DNA of 64,000 nucleotides, taken from NCBI RefSeq assembly GCF_020382885.2, contig NC_058501.1, forward strand, positions 14,047,501-14,111,500, given 5' to 3'. The notes under the pieces are model-generated. The model was not told the origin of the DNA. It saw only the letters and a program-made list of their open reading frames with translations, and did not search any database. This DNA is from Scatophagus argus (taxonomy: Eukaryota > Chordata > Actinopteri > Scatophagidae). Made by a program: the position numbers and the translations under genes. Every line of letters starts with the position of its first letter. The first letter of the stretch is position 1. Shown here in pieces: positions 1 to 15,006 of this stretch.

Positions 1-114
1 AAAGAAGAACAGGAATGTAAATATTGTTCCAAAGACACGATGTGGGTCCATCTTGAACATTGTACTAACAGACGGAACCACTTCTTCTTTTTTCTTACGT
101 TGTATGTCTGGCAG

Positions 115-430
115 ATTAGATGCTTCACAGTGGGTGGAACTACTTCCAAAAATGTCCAAAAAAAGTTATATTCTGATTATGTGAATTGGGGCATCTCATC
201 GGATCACTTTATTTGGCGTCCATGTGAAATGGTTGAAATGTCTAATCAGAACGATTTCAGTCTGGTTGAAGAAATATGGTGTATGTATCTGCAGTTGTTA
301 TCTTACTGTATGCTTTATTATGGCTGTTTTTGTTTTTGCTTTGTTGCATTCTGTATGGTATCTAAATAAAATCAAATCTCAAACAGTATGAAAAATAATT
401 TATCTTTTTTTGTTTGTTTTTAGGATGGCT
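115..430 (+). other. possible 3' end of an unidentified upstream gene
   Basis: A reading frame is open from 40 to 369. From 115 to about 278 it follows a plausible acceptor (ends CAG at 114) and is followed by GT dinucleotides at 279 and 281. A second plausible acceptor ends at 423. The stop at 367-369 overlaps an AATAAA (365-370). The peptide resembles no family I recognise, and joining 115-280 to 424 gives an immediate stop. This could be the tail of a gene lying to the left, or chance. Only the open frame and the splice-like and polyadenylation-like signals are seen; the rest is guesswork. Confidence 0.15.
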
Positions 431-1680
431 GAAAGACTTCACTTACCCTAAGCAGGGTGTTGACTACTCAATGGAGTGTTTCTGCTTTCTTTTTGCTTTT
501 CTTGGTGAATTTAATTTAACTTTTGATTTGCATGTTTATTATTTTGATAACAGTTTGCAGTGAAGTTGCACAAAATCATAATACTAAACACCACTTTATT
601 TTCTTAAATATCAGTATTAGTATTGCTTATATTTTCTGCTGTGTATTTTGGCTGTGGTGAAGTATCTATTTTTTGTAAAAATGTTCTAAACATAACGTGT
701 TATTGACTACTGTTAAGCTGTGGTGTTAATGTTTCGTTGAAAGAAACAGCTTTTTAACACTGACTCATCGCTCGTATTAGTCATTAAACAAGCCTCCCCT
801 GAAGGGACAACAATGTTTGTCATCAGTCGTGTTTGCTGGTGTTACATCAGCATTGTAATTTAATGTGTCTTATGAAATGCGTTAGCTTTTCTTATAAAGG
901 AAAGCTTGGCTCAACGGTTTTGTGTGTGGAATTTTTCTTTCTTTCTGTCATTAAAACTTAAAGCTGCATTAATGATTATTTTATATCAGCAATGTATGAA
1001 ATGACTGTGTGATTTTAAAAAGTGAACATACACCCGACTCTGTGGTACCTCTCAGTGCTATGGATAATACACTGTTTTCACCACACAAAAAAAGAAGCTC
1101 AAATAAACCCATAGTATAAATAAAAAAAACAAACAAAACAAATAAGGGATACATGAAGCCATAAAAGTCACAAGAAAGGCTTTAAAATCATTAAAATGCC
1201 TTTAGTGTCATGGCAGGTTACACTTTAATCCTACTGTATGTCACCTGCCCAGCCCCAAACAGCTGACAGTTTTCAAGGCAAACATCACGGAGCGCATTCC
1301 CTCAAGGGCAGAGACAGCACGGAGTCTGAATGAGAGTCAGTATTTGTCTTCCATCTGTCAGGTGTTTAATAAAACATAATGTTGCCGCATGCCTGTTGGG
1401 ATTACTGAACACATTTCTCCTAACTGAACACTAGGGGCACAAACCTGGGCTGTAACAGCGGGTATGAGAAGTGTTATCGCCACTGTTATCAACAATTACG
1501 ATTACGTCTTAAAACTGCCGGGAATCATTGGGCAACAGAAGAATTTTTATACTCCACGCCACAGTTTCCTCTGCGGTCATTGGCGAACGTGATAATTGCA
1601 CGTCTTGCTTGTACGTGACCGGGGCACAGTAGCTTGGTCTGGCCAACACCCTATGAGGATGCGGCTCCGCTAGTCATGAC
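431..1680. other. non-coding stretch upstream of uridine phosphorylase
   Basis: AT-rich sequence with no coding exon I can support. Base composition turns GC- and CpG-richer from about 1550 onward, as expected when approaching a promoter. Confidence 0.5.
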
Positions 1681-1684
1681 CCCC

Positions 1685-1703
1685 GTGACGTGCTCTACGT
1701 CAC
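1685..1703. promoter_or_regulatory. CRE/ATF-like perfect inverted repeat in the upp promoter
   Basis: GTGACGT and ACGTCAC form a perfect 7-bp inverted repeat separated by 5 bp. Each arm contains a TGACG/CGTCA half-site of the kind bound by CREB/ATF and related bZIP proteins. The repeat lies about 100 bp before the end of the probable first, non-coding exon of uridine phosphorylase. The symmetry is seen directly; binding is inferred. Confidence 0.5.
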
Positions 1704-1739
1704 CTCATTGTGGGCTGGAACCTCGCTTATGTTTTAGCC

Positions 1740-1804
1740 GTCAAACGTTCGGAGAATGAAATTCATTTGTCAGACAGAGGAAACCGGTCAGCAGCATTCA
1801 GAAG
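1740..1804 (+). other. upp1: probable non-coding first exon of uridine phosphorylase
   Basis: A strong donor (AAG then GTAAAG) follows position 1804. The next acceptor, CTCCAG ending at 2048, opens the exon that contains the start codon at 2113. The transcription start itself is not visible; the left boundary is approximate. Confidence 0.4.
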
Positions 1805-2112
1805 GTAAAGTCTAACGGTGTGTTATAGCTGTTTGTCTCTTACTGCCCTTTTGGCTTATTTTAAATGGAAAACATTGAGCCCCTTGTTCGGTTGTTTCTT
1901 TCCCCCCCCGCGTGTGATACGATGCCAGTTTAAGAATCTATACCAGGGGGGTTGTTGTCTTTAAAAACTTAATACTGCCAAATTGAATTAGGTGAGGCAA
2001 ACCATGTCACGTTGAGCTCACAGCCTCGTTTGCATTTGTCACCTCCAGGTGTCGTTAAGAGAGATTGGTTTGGTTCTCGTCGCTGAACACTTTTGATCGG
2101 ACATACAAGAAG

Positions 2113-4908
<2,796 letters not shown>

Positions 4909-5514
4909 GTGAAGCAGCTGTTACACCGGTATGCAAGCATACATCACAATCTGGGGACCTTCTGTTAAAAACGATGGAAATGTGGTGCAATGTAATAACT
5001 CATCAGTAGCCACACCTTTTTGATATTTCCATAATATTCACTGAGTTTTTGAAATCATGTACTTCCTTTTATATATTTCACCGTCATAACAAACCAGCAG
5101 GCACTGTTTCACTTTTGCTTCCTCTCGTATTTTGCTTAAATAGGATATTGAATGTTATGCAGCAGCTTCTAAATCAAATATGTCTTACTTAAGGCTGTCT
5201 CTGTTTTATACTACATGTAAAGTTCCTTATCCATAAAACTTGAACCGCTTCATGACTTTTTATGCTTACAAAGATGCTAAAACAAAATCACCTTAATGGT
5301 CACTGAAATGACCAGAAAAAAGTACACATGTTCTTTTCATTGGTTATTGCAAAACTTTTATTTTTTTATTTATACAGAATGTTTGTTGTGTTGTTATTTT
5401 TAAGGAATAGGCTTCTGAAATGTTTCCAAAGGTTTGATTTAGAATATGAAAACTATGACCAAATGTAATTTATCTGGAGAGAAGAATGAAAATTCCACAG
5501 GATGTCTTATCACT

Positions 5515-5520
5515 AATAAA
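5515..5520 (+). terminator. upp1: poly(A) signal of uridine phosphorylase
   Basis: AATAAA about 610 bases after the stop codon, followed about 15-25 bases later by a T/GT-rich stretch typical of a cleavage region. The stathmin-2 start codon lies only about 920 bases further on, so the two genes are closely packed in tandem. Confidence 0.75.
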
Positions 5521-6289
5521 GCATGATGTAGTCTGAAGTTTGTTTTGTGTTCTTATTCATTGGAGTTCACAGCATCCCAGCTATTTCTCACTGCCAGAAG
5601 CACGCTGCCATATGTGTGAAGGAGGTTGGCTGCAGTATGAGCTGTTTGTGCTTACACCACTGAGGAAGCCCAGTATGGTCAAGACCAACATCATGACCGC
5701 TGCTGACTAGGCTGCTCATTAAAAATCATTTTACACCCATAAAAAAAAGAATGAAGTTCGGTCTCGTGTGGCTTATGTGAACCTTTTTAATAGTGGAGCG
5801 ATGACCACATTTGGTTTCAGTGCCACTGAGTTCAACTTGAGGGATTTATTGAGATACAAGACTAAACTTTCACTCCTTGCAGACCAGCAGTGATGTTAGA
5901 TGACTAATCCAAATGTACTGGATTAAAGTAGATTGAGGTCGAGCTGAAATACTCGCACTTCATGTCTTCTCTGTGTTCTTATGAGCACGTTTTATCAGAA
6001 GGCACAATATGATTTGATTCTTTTCATTCTTCTGACCTGAAATTGGTTTTTCGTGCCTGCCAACTGTGCCTCTTTTTAGGAAAATCACTTGGTTTACTGG
6101 CCCTACTGGCGGACTGGATTGCTGTGGAACTATCTTTCTTCTTTTTTGGAAATTTGGACATCAAAACCAAACACACGCAGGTATCCGGTCTATGGAACTT
6201 ATTGATCAGCTTTCGGCAAATGAATCCCCAGTTTTAAGTAGGCTACACGGTCACCCTGATGATGGTAAAAACTGCGCGTCAGAGGACAG

Positions 6290-6441
6290 AGGGGAGGGTC
6301 CAATTGCGCGCTCCCGTGCGTGCCCACCTCCTGTCTGCCATCCGATCCTTCTCCGGTCTGTTCGCTGACTCAGTGCCTTAAGCAGCATCACCGTTCACCT
6401 AAACAGTACTACAGCATCCTCTGCGGAGAAATACATCAGCC
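6290..6441 (+). promoter_or_regulatory. stmn2: stathmin-2 promoter and 5' UTR
   Basis: The sequence just before the stathmin-2 start contains a CCAAT box (6299-6303), a GC-rich block and an AP-1-like TGACTCA (6366-6372), followed by an uninterrupted leader to the ATG at 6442. The mammalian gene is silenced outside neurons through an RE1/NRSE element; I did not find a convincing one here. Confidence 0.4.
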
Positions 6442-9156
6442 ATGGCTAAAACAGCAACCGGTAAGCATGTTGGTCGTGTTAAAACCGATGCCTTGATGGA
6501 TGCACCGACTTACGTGTGCCAGACGCATCCTTTCCTATAGAGCTCGCGTTGGCCCGGTATTGTCTACCGGCTGGTGGTCGCGCTTCTGTAATGTCTCCTC
6601 TAATAAATGTTGTCTTTTGAATGATTAAAGTAAAAGGACATTAGATCTCCTACCTTGATGTTTCTCTGTCGACAATGGGCCTATTGTGGCGGCGCAAGAC
6701 TCTTTTAATGACACCGTGAATTTGGGCTTGCAAGCCAAGCATCCTCCGTCATTGGATTACAGAAATGTCTCCGTTATTGTCCTCAGTTGTGTCATTGGGT
6801 TAGTGTTCATTTGCTTCGATCTCATATTGTGCCATTAGACAACATATTTTTGCCCTAGATTGTTTTATTTACAACGCCGCCCCTGCGGTTCATGCTACAG
6901 CGGCCCCCAACATGCAGCATAATGCAGACGGACCCCACCCAAGATGCTCGGCTGCCGACCATTTAGCCGACAGGAAAGCTGAGAGGGCTTCATCACTCCG
7001 ACTTTTACATTACTTCTCTAAAATTGAGTCTGCATTTGCTGTAACCGCTTATCTAAAAACGTTTTTCTCTATCTTAAACGTGTCCTGAACGTGACTGTTT
7101 GATCTGTTTGTTAATTCGGGATTGGTCCTTCACTCGTGTCCTCAGTAGCTTTCCTTATTTATTCCTTCTTGCCCAGGATGCATCACCAGCTGTGACAGAT
7201 GTGCTGCTATTGGCATAAGAACCCGTGAAAAGGCTTCCAGACAAATAGGTGTAGGTGTTAGTGTGTTGAATATTATTAAACAAGAAGTAGGCCCAGATTG
7301 CAGCCTGCATTAGTCATCTTTTCTGGTAGACGGTTATTGTTGTCTTGCATGGCATTCAACAGATTTGTTTTCATCCTGTCTGTTTTCCTCTGCACATATA
7401 CGTAAAACATTAAAGGTGCCTTATCATGAGCAACCCATTTGATCCTGCTGAAATACAGCATGGTGTGCAGACTGTGGTATGCGTGTGGCAGAGATGTAGT
7501 GGGGGAGACAGGTGCATGGCAGGGTGGGAGGCAGGCCAGCCCTGCAGCAAGGGGCCACTTCACACACTGGCCTTCACAGCAGAAGGCTTAGCACTCTGAC
7601 AATCTGTGGTCCTCTCTGGGCACTTTGTCAAACACAGGATGAACACAGGAAAGCAGAATTTGCAGATGAAATCAAAAAGCAGTAAATGAGCAGCTGGTGA
7701 AAACACCCCTCAGATACAGGCCTATGAAAGTCTGCATGCGATAGGTATGACAGCAACACTCACCAATGAGGTGGGGAAGAGCGATAAATGAGAGTGGTTC
7801 TTACTATTGATGTATTGATTATTATGATTGTGACATGAGACAAACAGCTGAGAGAGTTCAACAGGAAATTGAAGACACATGCCTGTCTACCCTATCACTC
7901 ATCTCAAGCAGATTGCAAGGGCACTCTGATGTCTTGACTGAAATGAATCACAAATGTCTTACTATAATGTCTAATGAAGCAATCTTAGTTTCATCATACA
8001 GAACACATTCTTCCAATGAATTATTAAGCAACAGGGCTTTATCGTACTTTCAGCTGCAGCTGCGGCAATGTGCCTTTCATCTGATGCTAATTGTTGTGTA
8101 GAGCCTTTTTACCTTTGGATATATTTCAAGTGACATTGTTTGTACAGTGCTGTGTGGCCTGCTTTCTGGGTAACACAGAGAGACTCACCAGGATGCCATG
8201 GTGTGTTTATGTTCCCACAGCATACAAAGAGAAGATGAAGGAGTTGTCTGTCCTCTCCCTCATCTGCTCCTGCTTCTACCCAGAGACACGCAACAAGCTC
8301 ATCCATGAGTTTGAAGGTATGGATCAGCTCAAACATTGATTTTCTTTTGGATCTAGCAAATTGTCCCCTATGGATGTTTTGTCTGCCCTCTAAATACAAA
8401 CATTACTAATAATTATTGGACTGATCTATTGAGTTATTGGACATTGATTTTGCTGGTGTTCTCATCATAATTGTCTGATTTACAGACATGGAGGTGAAAC
8501 CTATAAAGAATCGGACCTCTGGCCAGGCATTTGAGGTGATTCTCAAGCCTCTGTCTCCAGTGTCAGAAGTATCCCACAACTTGTCCTCACCCCCCAAGAG
8601 GGACATTTCCTTGGAGGACATTGAGAAGAAACTGGAGGCTGCTGAAGATCGAAGGAGGGTGAGTGTTTTATCGATTTCAAATGGCGATGGGCGCTTGTAA
8701 CCACTCAAAAGTAATCACTTGTTTCATGATTTCTTTTTGTTTTTGCTGTCTGTTTTTAGTATCAGGAGACCCAGGTGCTGAGGGCTTTGGCAGAAAAGCG
8801 ATATCATGAGAGGGAGGTGTTGCTGAAGGCCATGGAAGAGAACAGCAACTTCAGCAAAATGGCTGAGGAGAAGCTCCAGATGAAGATGGAGCAGATCAAG
8901 GAGAACCGTGATGCCCATCTGGCAGCCATGATTGAGCGCCTACAGGAGAAGGTGCAAAATGCAGAAATCTCAGCTATAACAAAAAGAAATCACTAAAATC
9001 TGGGTGTCCACCTCCCCATTAAGACTGTGTGTGTCTGAGTTTGGTCGCTTGTCCTGATAACTGATTATTCTTGTGCTGTTGTTCTGGTATTTTCAGGAGA
9101 GGCATGCAGCTTTGGTGCGCAAGAACAAAGAGCTGAGGGAAGAGCTGACAGCATGA
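6442..9156 (+). CDS. stmn2: stathmin-2 (SCG10), neuronal microtubule regulator
   Basis: Exons 6442-6460, 8221-8316, 8486-8658, 8760-8951 and 9097-9156 join in frame to 179 aa, the same length as mammalian SCG10. The protein binds tubulin dimers and promotes microtubule turnover in growth cones. Its membrane anchor is visible: [14 protein letters not shown], with Cys22 and Cys24 as the palmitoylation pair. The stathmin-like domain starts at DMEVK (residue 39). [10 protein letters not shown] and the long helix through [13 protein letters not shown] follow. The known kinase positions Ser50, Ser62 (before Pro) and Ser73 (before Pro) are present. Position 97, the PKA serine of mammalian SCG10, is Tyr here (RRRYQE), as in stathmin-4. 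Overall identity still fits stathmin-2 better ([18 protein letters not shown]). Fish paralogue a or b cannot be told from this window. Confidence 0.95.
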
Positions 9157-9643
9157 ACCTCGCTCAAGTCCTGACTTCCATGGCCCATCAGTGTCCCCTC
9201 ATTCATTCCTGCTCCCTTCCTTGTCCTGCCCTCACCCCCCTCAGAACAGACACCCAATCCTGGAGGCCGAGAGGTTCAAGGACCTCATCACCCAATCACA
9301 ACACACCACACCACCAGTACTCACCACTATCAGTATTATCAGTGGATACAAACATCAGTAACACTCATCTTGAGAATGGTTTTGTTGATTTAAGGGAAAA
9401 TGTGAGAATATGGCTATTATTTTGTAAATACTTTTTTCTTAAATTCTATCTATCTATCTATTTATCTGGTAGGTGAAGTACATACAAAGATTGTACTGTG
9501 CTGCACTATATGATTTCAAACATTTTGTTTGTAATGGAGTATTTGTTTAAGTTCTTGAAATTTGGGTCTGCAACCATTTTCTTGTGAAAGCCCTTGGTGT
9601 TGTGAGTTGACTGTAGACTGACATTTGCGATGTTTCCTGATGA

Positions 9644-9674
9644 TGTCATGATGATGATGATGATGATGATGATG
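9644..9674 (+). repeat. (GAT)n microsatellite in stathmin-2 3' UTR
   Basis: A run of GAT/ATG trinucleotides within the stathmin-2 3' UTR, with one interruption near its left end. Confidence 0.85.
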
Positions 9675-10322
9675 TTTCTGTGTCTTTGTAAAGAATGACG
9701 GTCGGTGAAGCTATGAACGTATGTATCAGCTGTATCTTCCTCACGCACACCTACTCATTTTCAACACGCACGCTTGGAACTTAATGATACGCCAAACCCA
9801 CAGATTCATGAAGTGTCCACTCCCTCTGAAATGCGCTTGATAATGAACTTGAAAGGTGCTTTATTGTTCTTAAGAATGTCTTTGCCCAACAAGAGCGACT
9901 GTTTCTACACGTGCAGATTCCTACTTGCCCTGAGAACTTTATCTCTCATGGGTCTTTCAGCGGCCAAATCTATAGCTCTGTTACCTATACAGTATTTGGG
10001 GATTAATCTCTTGAATGTTATGACACCATCTGGTACCATGCATATTATCTTGGACAATGGAATGTGCTGTTGCCCCCACCTTGATATTGATAGTGTGAAC
10101 ATAACGTATGTCTCTGTGGGTGTGTGTGAATGCAAAATTACCACAAGGCATCATTAGACTCTGCTCTCTTTTGGGGATTAGATGAAGAATGGATGCAGGA
10201 TGATTTACATTCAGCACACACTGAACTAGTCTCTTTTTAATATACAGTCCTACCGATATCTGCCTGCATCCTCTGCTGCTTGTGTTTCTCCCTTCATATA
10301 TTTCTCTGTGAAAGCTTTGCTG

Positions 10323-10328
10323 AATAAA
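10323..10328 (+). terminator. stmn2: poly(A) signal of stathmin-2
   Basis: AATAAA about 1.17 kb after the stathmin-2 stop, followed by a T/G-rich stretch. The 3' UTR is therefore about 1.2 kb. Another AATAAA near 10,408 could serve as an alternative. Confidence 0.6.
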
Positions 10329-10345
10329 GGTTTGGGATTCTGTGA

Positions 10346-11505
10346 ACATGGCATGCACCATCTAATATTTTTCTGTGCTAAAAGAGGAGGGAAAATGTTA
10401 ACTGCCAAATAAAAGAACCAGTTATCTACACATCCTGAGAATCACATTCTTCCCCCAGTTCATTTTTCATTCATGTTTCAGAATAATGTTAATTCATTTG
10501 GATTATCGCATTATTATTATTGTATTGTTCAGTGTTTTCACAGAATTCGAACTATACTTATGCATACTCCTTGCAGGACTAACATATAATAAGCATAAAG
10601 CTAGTCCATGATCACCCATCAGATGACTGTAAGACAGAATTCCTCCACTAGGTGGCAGTGTCACATTTTGTACACCGAGCAAACCAAGCTGGCACCCGTT
10701 CCAGTCTAAAAGTAATTCAAAAGTTCACCACACATCAAATGCGGGTATTGAGGATACATATATATGTGTGTTTGTGTGTGTGTGTGTATTTTGCACTCAA
10801 GGACATCACATGCAGACATTTGTATATTGTGCTTTCAATCAACTGACAAAGGGAGACAATATACTTAATTTATTATTAATAGCATGTGGCTCAAGCCCTC
10901 AAGGAAAAAATCACAGTGCCTGCACCTTCTGGAAAGATGAGGTGCTGCATGGATGGAAGACAAAACTGAGTCTTTAAAACACTGAAGCCGTAAAAATCTG
11001 TCACTCATACCGCAGCAGAAATAACACCGTGAAGCAGAACGGTGATTTACTGTGTGCTGTTACTTTTAAAGCGCTCTCCTCCAGTGTCCCCATCCTGTTC
11101 ACACTATTGTCTCCTTTTCAGACCAACCCAAGCTGATGAGGTCAGGGCAACATTGTCAAGGATTTCCTCTGGCACTTAATGATTTCCTGGGTATTCATAA
11201 AGGCAACAATGCTCTCAGATTTGGTTACATACCTGGCACACAGTAAAGAGATTGCTTTTCAGTTAATAAACAGGGACATTAATAGCTCATGATTAACTTC
11301 CATGGGATTGTAACAAAAAAATACATGTTATATGTCATCTGGGAAGATATGATCATCACTCAGAGTGCAGTTTGTCTGCTTGTATATAAGACTATGCAGC
11401 ATGATTCCTTAAAAAAAACAGCCTGTTATACATTATGAAAAAAACAGTGTGCATCAGAAACAAACACTTTGGTTTAAATCCATGTTTCAGATTTTTCTAA
11501 CTCAA
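10346..11505. other. intergenic spacer between convergent stathmin-2 and hey1
   Basis: AT-rich sequence with a short TG run near 10,768-10,788 and a CTCF-like motif at 10,645. No coding exon is supported. Confidence 0.5.
10645..10658 (+). promoter_or_regulatory. CTCF-like motif, forward orientation
   Basis: CCACTAGGTGGCAG matches the vertebrate CTCF core (CCASYAGRKGGCR) at every position on the + strand. It lies between the 3' ends of stathmin-2 and hey1. The match is seen; occupancy is inferred. Confidence 0.6.
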
Positions 11506-11511
11506 TTTATT
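11506..11511 (-). terminator. hey1: candidate poly(A) signal of hey1
   Basis: TTTATT on the + strand reads AATAAA in the hey1 direction, about 530 bases beyond the hey1 stop. Other candidates exist further left (for example near 10,868), so the exact 3' end is uncertain. Confidence 0.4.
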
Positions 11512-12043
11512 GGTACAAAAATATTACAATTAGATACAAGAATGAAAGTTTCCGATTCACAAGTGGTTAGTTTTCCATAACGGCACATATAGTATGTATA
11601 TGCATTTCCACAAGTCCTGACACCAAAGCAGACCAAATTAATTAATTCTACATCATGTTAAACACAGACATCCATGCTGGACACATGCAGACGTTTCAGC
11701 ATGTGGTCTACAAAATATTACCTTTACTACGTGTGCTTACAGTAAACCTATCCATGGCCCATATTTCAGTCCTCAACCTGGAGACAGTGCAAGTTAACTA
11801 AACTATTTATCATTTTCAAACAATATAAAATCATTTAGAATTCCTTTGTTTATAAGAGTAATGACATACTGAGAGAAAACTAAAACTCTCAGCAATCTCT
11901 CCCACTTATTCTTTACACTTAATAAAATAAATTGCTTTGTTCCCCTGTGTTTTATTGCTATAAAAACGGATGAGGCAAGTTGTCCTGCCTAGTTTGCAGT
12001 GGTGGGCACAGCTCAACTGTTGCCTTCAGTCCAGTTGTTAGCT

Positions 12044-13521
12044 TCAGAAGGCCCCAATCTCTGTGCCCCAAGGCCTGTAAGGCTTCGACAAGGTGGAGGA
12101 GGGGCTCACTGTGCTCAGGGCTGATGCAGAGACCAGAGGGAAAGCACTGAAGGAAAGGGGAAAGGCCGACAGTGAGGAGAGGGATGAAAGGAGTGGTGGT
12201 GATATCTTGGATGTTGGCACTGGCAGACTGAGGGACAGCGAGCCGTTGGGAGGCACCCTGAGGGACTCTGTGGGGGGCATGACACTGAGTCTGGATGTCC
12301 CGGAAGCTTCAGTGGAGGAGGAGGAAGATGTAGAGGAAGAAGAAGACGAGGAGGAGGGTGGGCTACTGTTACTTCTGGATGCGGGTGTCCTGCCCTGGGG
12401 GTGCTGCAGGAGGAGGGGGTGGGGATGATGGGCAGGGGCAGTCCCATAAGCAGAGCCCCAAGCTAAGTGCTCCAGTCCAGTGTGCACCTCCCTCTGAGAG
12501 GCGTAGTTGCTGAGGTGGGACACCAAACGTATACGAAGGGGGTCTGTACTCTCTCGACCTTCTACGATGCTCAGGTAGCGAGCCGTCTCTGCCAGGCACT
12601 CCCTGAATCCCAGGCTGCGGTAATCCTTAGCAAGAGCGTGAGCTTCAAAGTACCCTGTTGGGAGGGGGGGGGCAGCAGAGTCAGAAGGATAGAAACATGT
12701 TTTACAGCATATTATGTCATTTCAAATTAGGGAATTATAACATGAATTTATTTATTTATAAAGAAGGGGTCTTTTACCTTTGCCATTAGATGCATGAAGC
12801 ATCTTCAAATGATCTACAGTCATCTGTAAAATTTCAGCCTTTTCCAATTTAGCTGATCCCTGTAAAGAAATAGGAATTAATTACATCATTTTTAATGATA
12901 TTAATATGACTTTGTTCCTGCATGTATGGACAAATAGTGTCTAGACTGTAAAGAGAGGACTGAAGTACGATCAGTTTACCTGTTTCTCAAAAGCACTTGG
13001 CACCAGTCTTCTCAACTCTAACAAACTATTATTGATTCTGTCACGTCTCCTTTTCTCAATTATCTGTAAATGGGTGAAAAGAAACAGAGAAATTTAGGTC
13101 ACAGGTGGTGGCAGAACAGTGGGAGCTATTAAAGAGCAGTGCGCAACTTGGCACCAGAGATAATGAGTTTACTTACCCCTCTGCGCCTTTTCCTGGCTTG
13201 AACTTGCGTGGCTGTGGAGGGTGACATCGAGCCGTGGGAATCAAGTTGACTGAAAGGCACAGCAGCGATAAATTCATTTTTTACTGAAACATACCATATA
13301 GTTCTGAGTTCACCAGCAAAGGCAAACCGACAACTTAAAACGCATATGAAATACATTTGCAGACGGTGAGTTCAAACAAACCAGACCTAAAAAAACACCA
13401 AACTCTGTGAGACAACAACTTCAGAGTGAACATACCCGGTTTCGTCGCCACTATCCTTTTCCACATCAACATTGTCGTCCAGGTCGCTGTCCGATGAACT
13501 GTAATTGTGGCTTCGCTTCAT
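12044..13521 (-). CDS. hey1: HEY1, Notch-responsive bHLH-Orange transcriptional repressor
   Basis: Exons in transcript order: 13521-13436, 13249-13177, 13063-12980, 12859-12778 and 12654-12044. They join in frame to 311 aa. HEY1 is a nuclear repressor induced by Notch and acts in vascular and neural development. Visible features: the N-terminus [16 protein letters not shown]; a bHLH domain starting [19 protein letters not shown] with the Hey-type glycine in the basic region; helix 2 ([17 protein letters not shown]); an Orange domain ([20 protein letters not shown]); and the C-terminal YRPW motif ending [13 protein letters not shown], which separates Hey from Hes proteins (WRPW). The last exon carries a fish-variable serine-rich tract (encoded about 12,310-12,375) between the Orange domain and the tail. 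All splice borders are canonical. The tail matches HEY1 better than HEY2 or HEYL. Confidence 0.96.
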
Positions 13522-13720
13522 TTTGCTCGTAAGCTTACGGTGATCAACAGTCATCGATCGGGAGGCTCCGGCGGGACACTGACAGCACAGGGTCTGTGAG
13601 ACACTTTGAACGTCAGACCTGCCTCTGCTGTGATTACTTTCACACCGCGGCGAGGGGGGCGGTGTCCTCGGGTTGACGTGGGCGGTGCTTGAAAAGACTT
13701 GAGCCTGTTAAAACCGAGCA
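13522..13720 (-). promoter_or_regulatory. hey1: hey1 5' UTR and GC-rich promoter region
   Basis: The sequence directly upstream of the hey1 start is CpG-rich, with GGGGGCGG and GGGCGG boxes (about 13,650-13,685). It then drops back to AT-rich sequence. I see no paired RBPJ (Su(H)) sites of the kind known in Hes/Hey promoters. Confidence 0.4.
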
Positions 13721-15006
13721 GGTACTTGAGTGACACATGCTTTTACAAAAGCAGTAAAGTGCGTGTGTACTGAAACTCATTTCTGCTTTTAAATCCACAT
13801 TAACTATGCTATAACAAAGCAATTTTTTTTAAATTTATGTCTTGTATAGAGTACTGAGTCCGTTTTTCCAATGCTTCACTGTTCAGGCTCACTACAGACT
13901 TTTGGCCTCAGGTCCTCCGCTTTCCCTGCTGAGACCCCAGTTCATGAACTACAGGCCCCATTACTGCGGAGCCCCTCTTCTTCTTTGGTGGAAGACACAT
14001 GGCCTATTAGCAGAGTATGTTGTTCATTGTCTGCCGTCAGCTGTGTAGTTCCACAACAGCACTGATCAGCCGGGGGCCCCAATATTAGTTGGTTCTCCTA
14101 GTCTCCCTTCAGCCTCCTCCTCTTCCTCCTTCCCAGAGAATCATTCATCCACTGTGGTTGAAAACAGAGAAACAAATGTTTGTAGGTGCTCAGGCTACAT
14201 GCAACCATAGATGAAAGTTTTGCTCATGAGCAAACAGTTAAAAAACAAAACAACAACACACAAACCCACACAGGCATAAGCAGAACAAGTGCAGGGGTGG
14301 TGAAAGATGTGAAAATTATGAGCTCGCTGATCCGCTTGGGTCAGAGGGCAGACTATATGAAACACAGGAGCTTTCATTGTTTGTGTTCCAGTGTGTAGCA
14401 GATCACTTCTGGCTGTTTCTCTAGAATTCATTAGGGAGAAAGTGACATGAGATGCAGATATTTCTGCCTATATTAACATATATTTATATACTGCAAAAAC
14501 ACAAGGCAAATGTCAAAGTTGTGTTGTATACCTTCTGATGAAAGAATCATACGGAAGTGGAAAGTAAAATTACTACATATACTCAAGTACTGTGATGTAC
14601 AATTTTGAGGTTCCTGTACTTGTTTTGTGTATTTTTATACTTCATGATACTGGTTACCTTCCTGATTAAGATTACATACAAAAAATATGATCATTTTAGA
14701 AAATGAGGTGTATTGCTATAGTTTATACTACTCAACAGTGTGTGAAGCAGTTAAAATAAGTTCACCCCAACTAACTACAACATTGACGTTATAAAATAAT
14801 ATATAATTTCCATACATATATTACATTTTGTTTCCTATATGTTATTACATTTATTCAAGTCCATAATTTTTTGGGGATTTTTTAATCTATTTTTTATAGT
14901 GTGTTACTTTAACTTCATTATCTGAATACTTCCTCCACCACAGCCACCATATCAGTAGATAAATAAAATACCACAACACTATTAATATAAAAGTAGCAGT
15001 CAAATG

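Noticed and set aside
5816-5836. RE1/NRSE silencer upstream of stathmin-2 (TTCAGTGCCACTGAG...)
   Set aside because: It agrees with the RE1 consensus at only about 13 of 21 positions, and the right half (GGACAG) is not kept.
8952-8996. Alternative stathmin-2 C-terminus by reading through the exon 4 donor
   Set aside because: The 14-codon extension is intron sequence; the canonical donor and the last exon restore the conserved tail.
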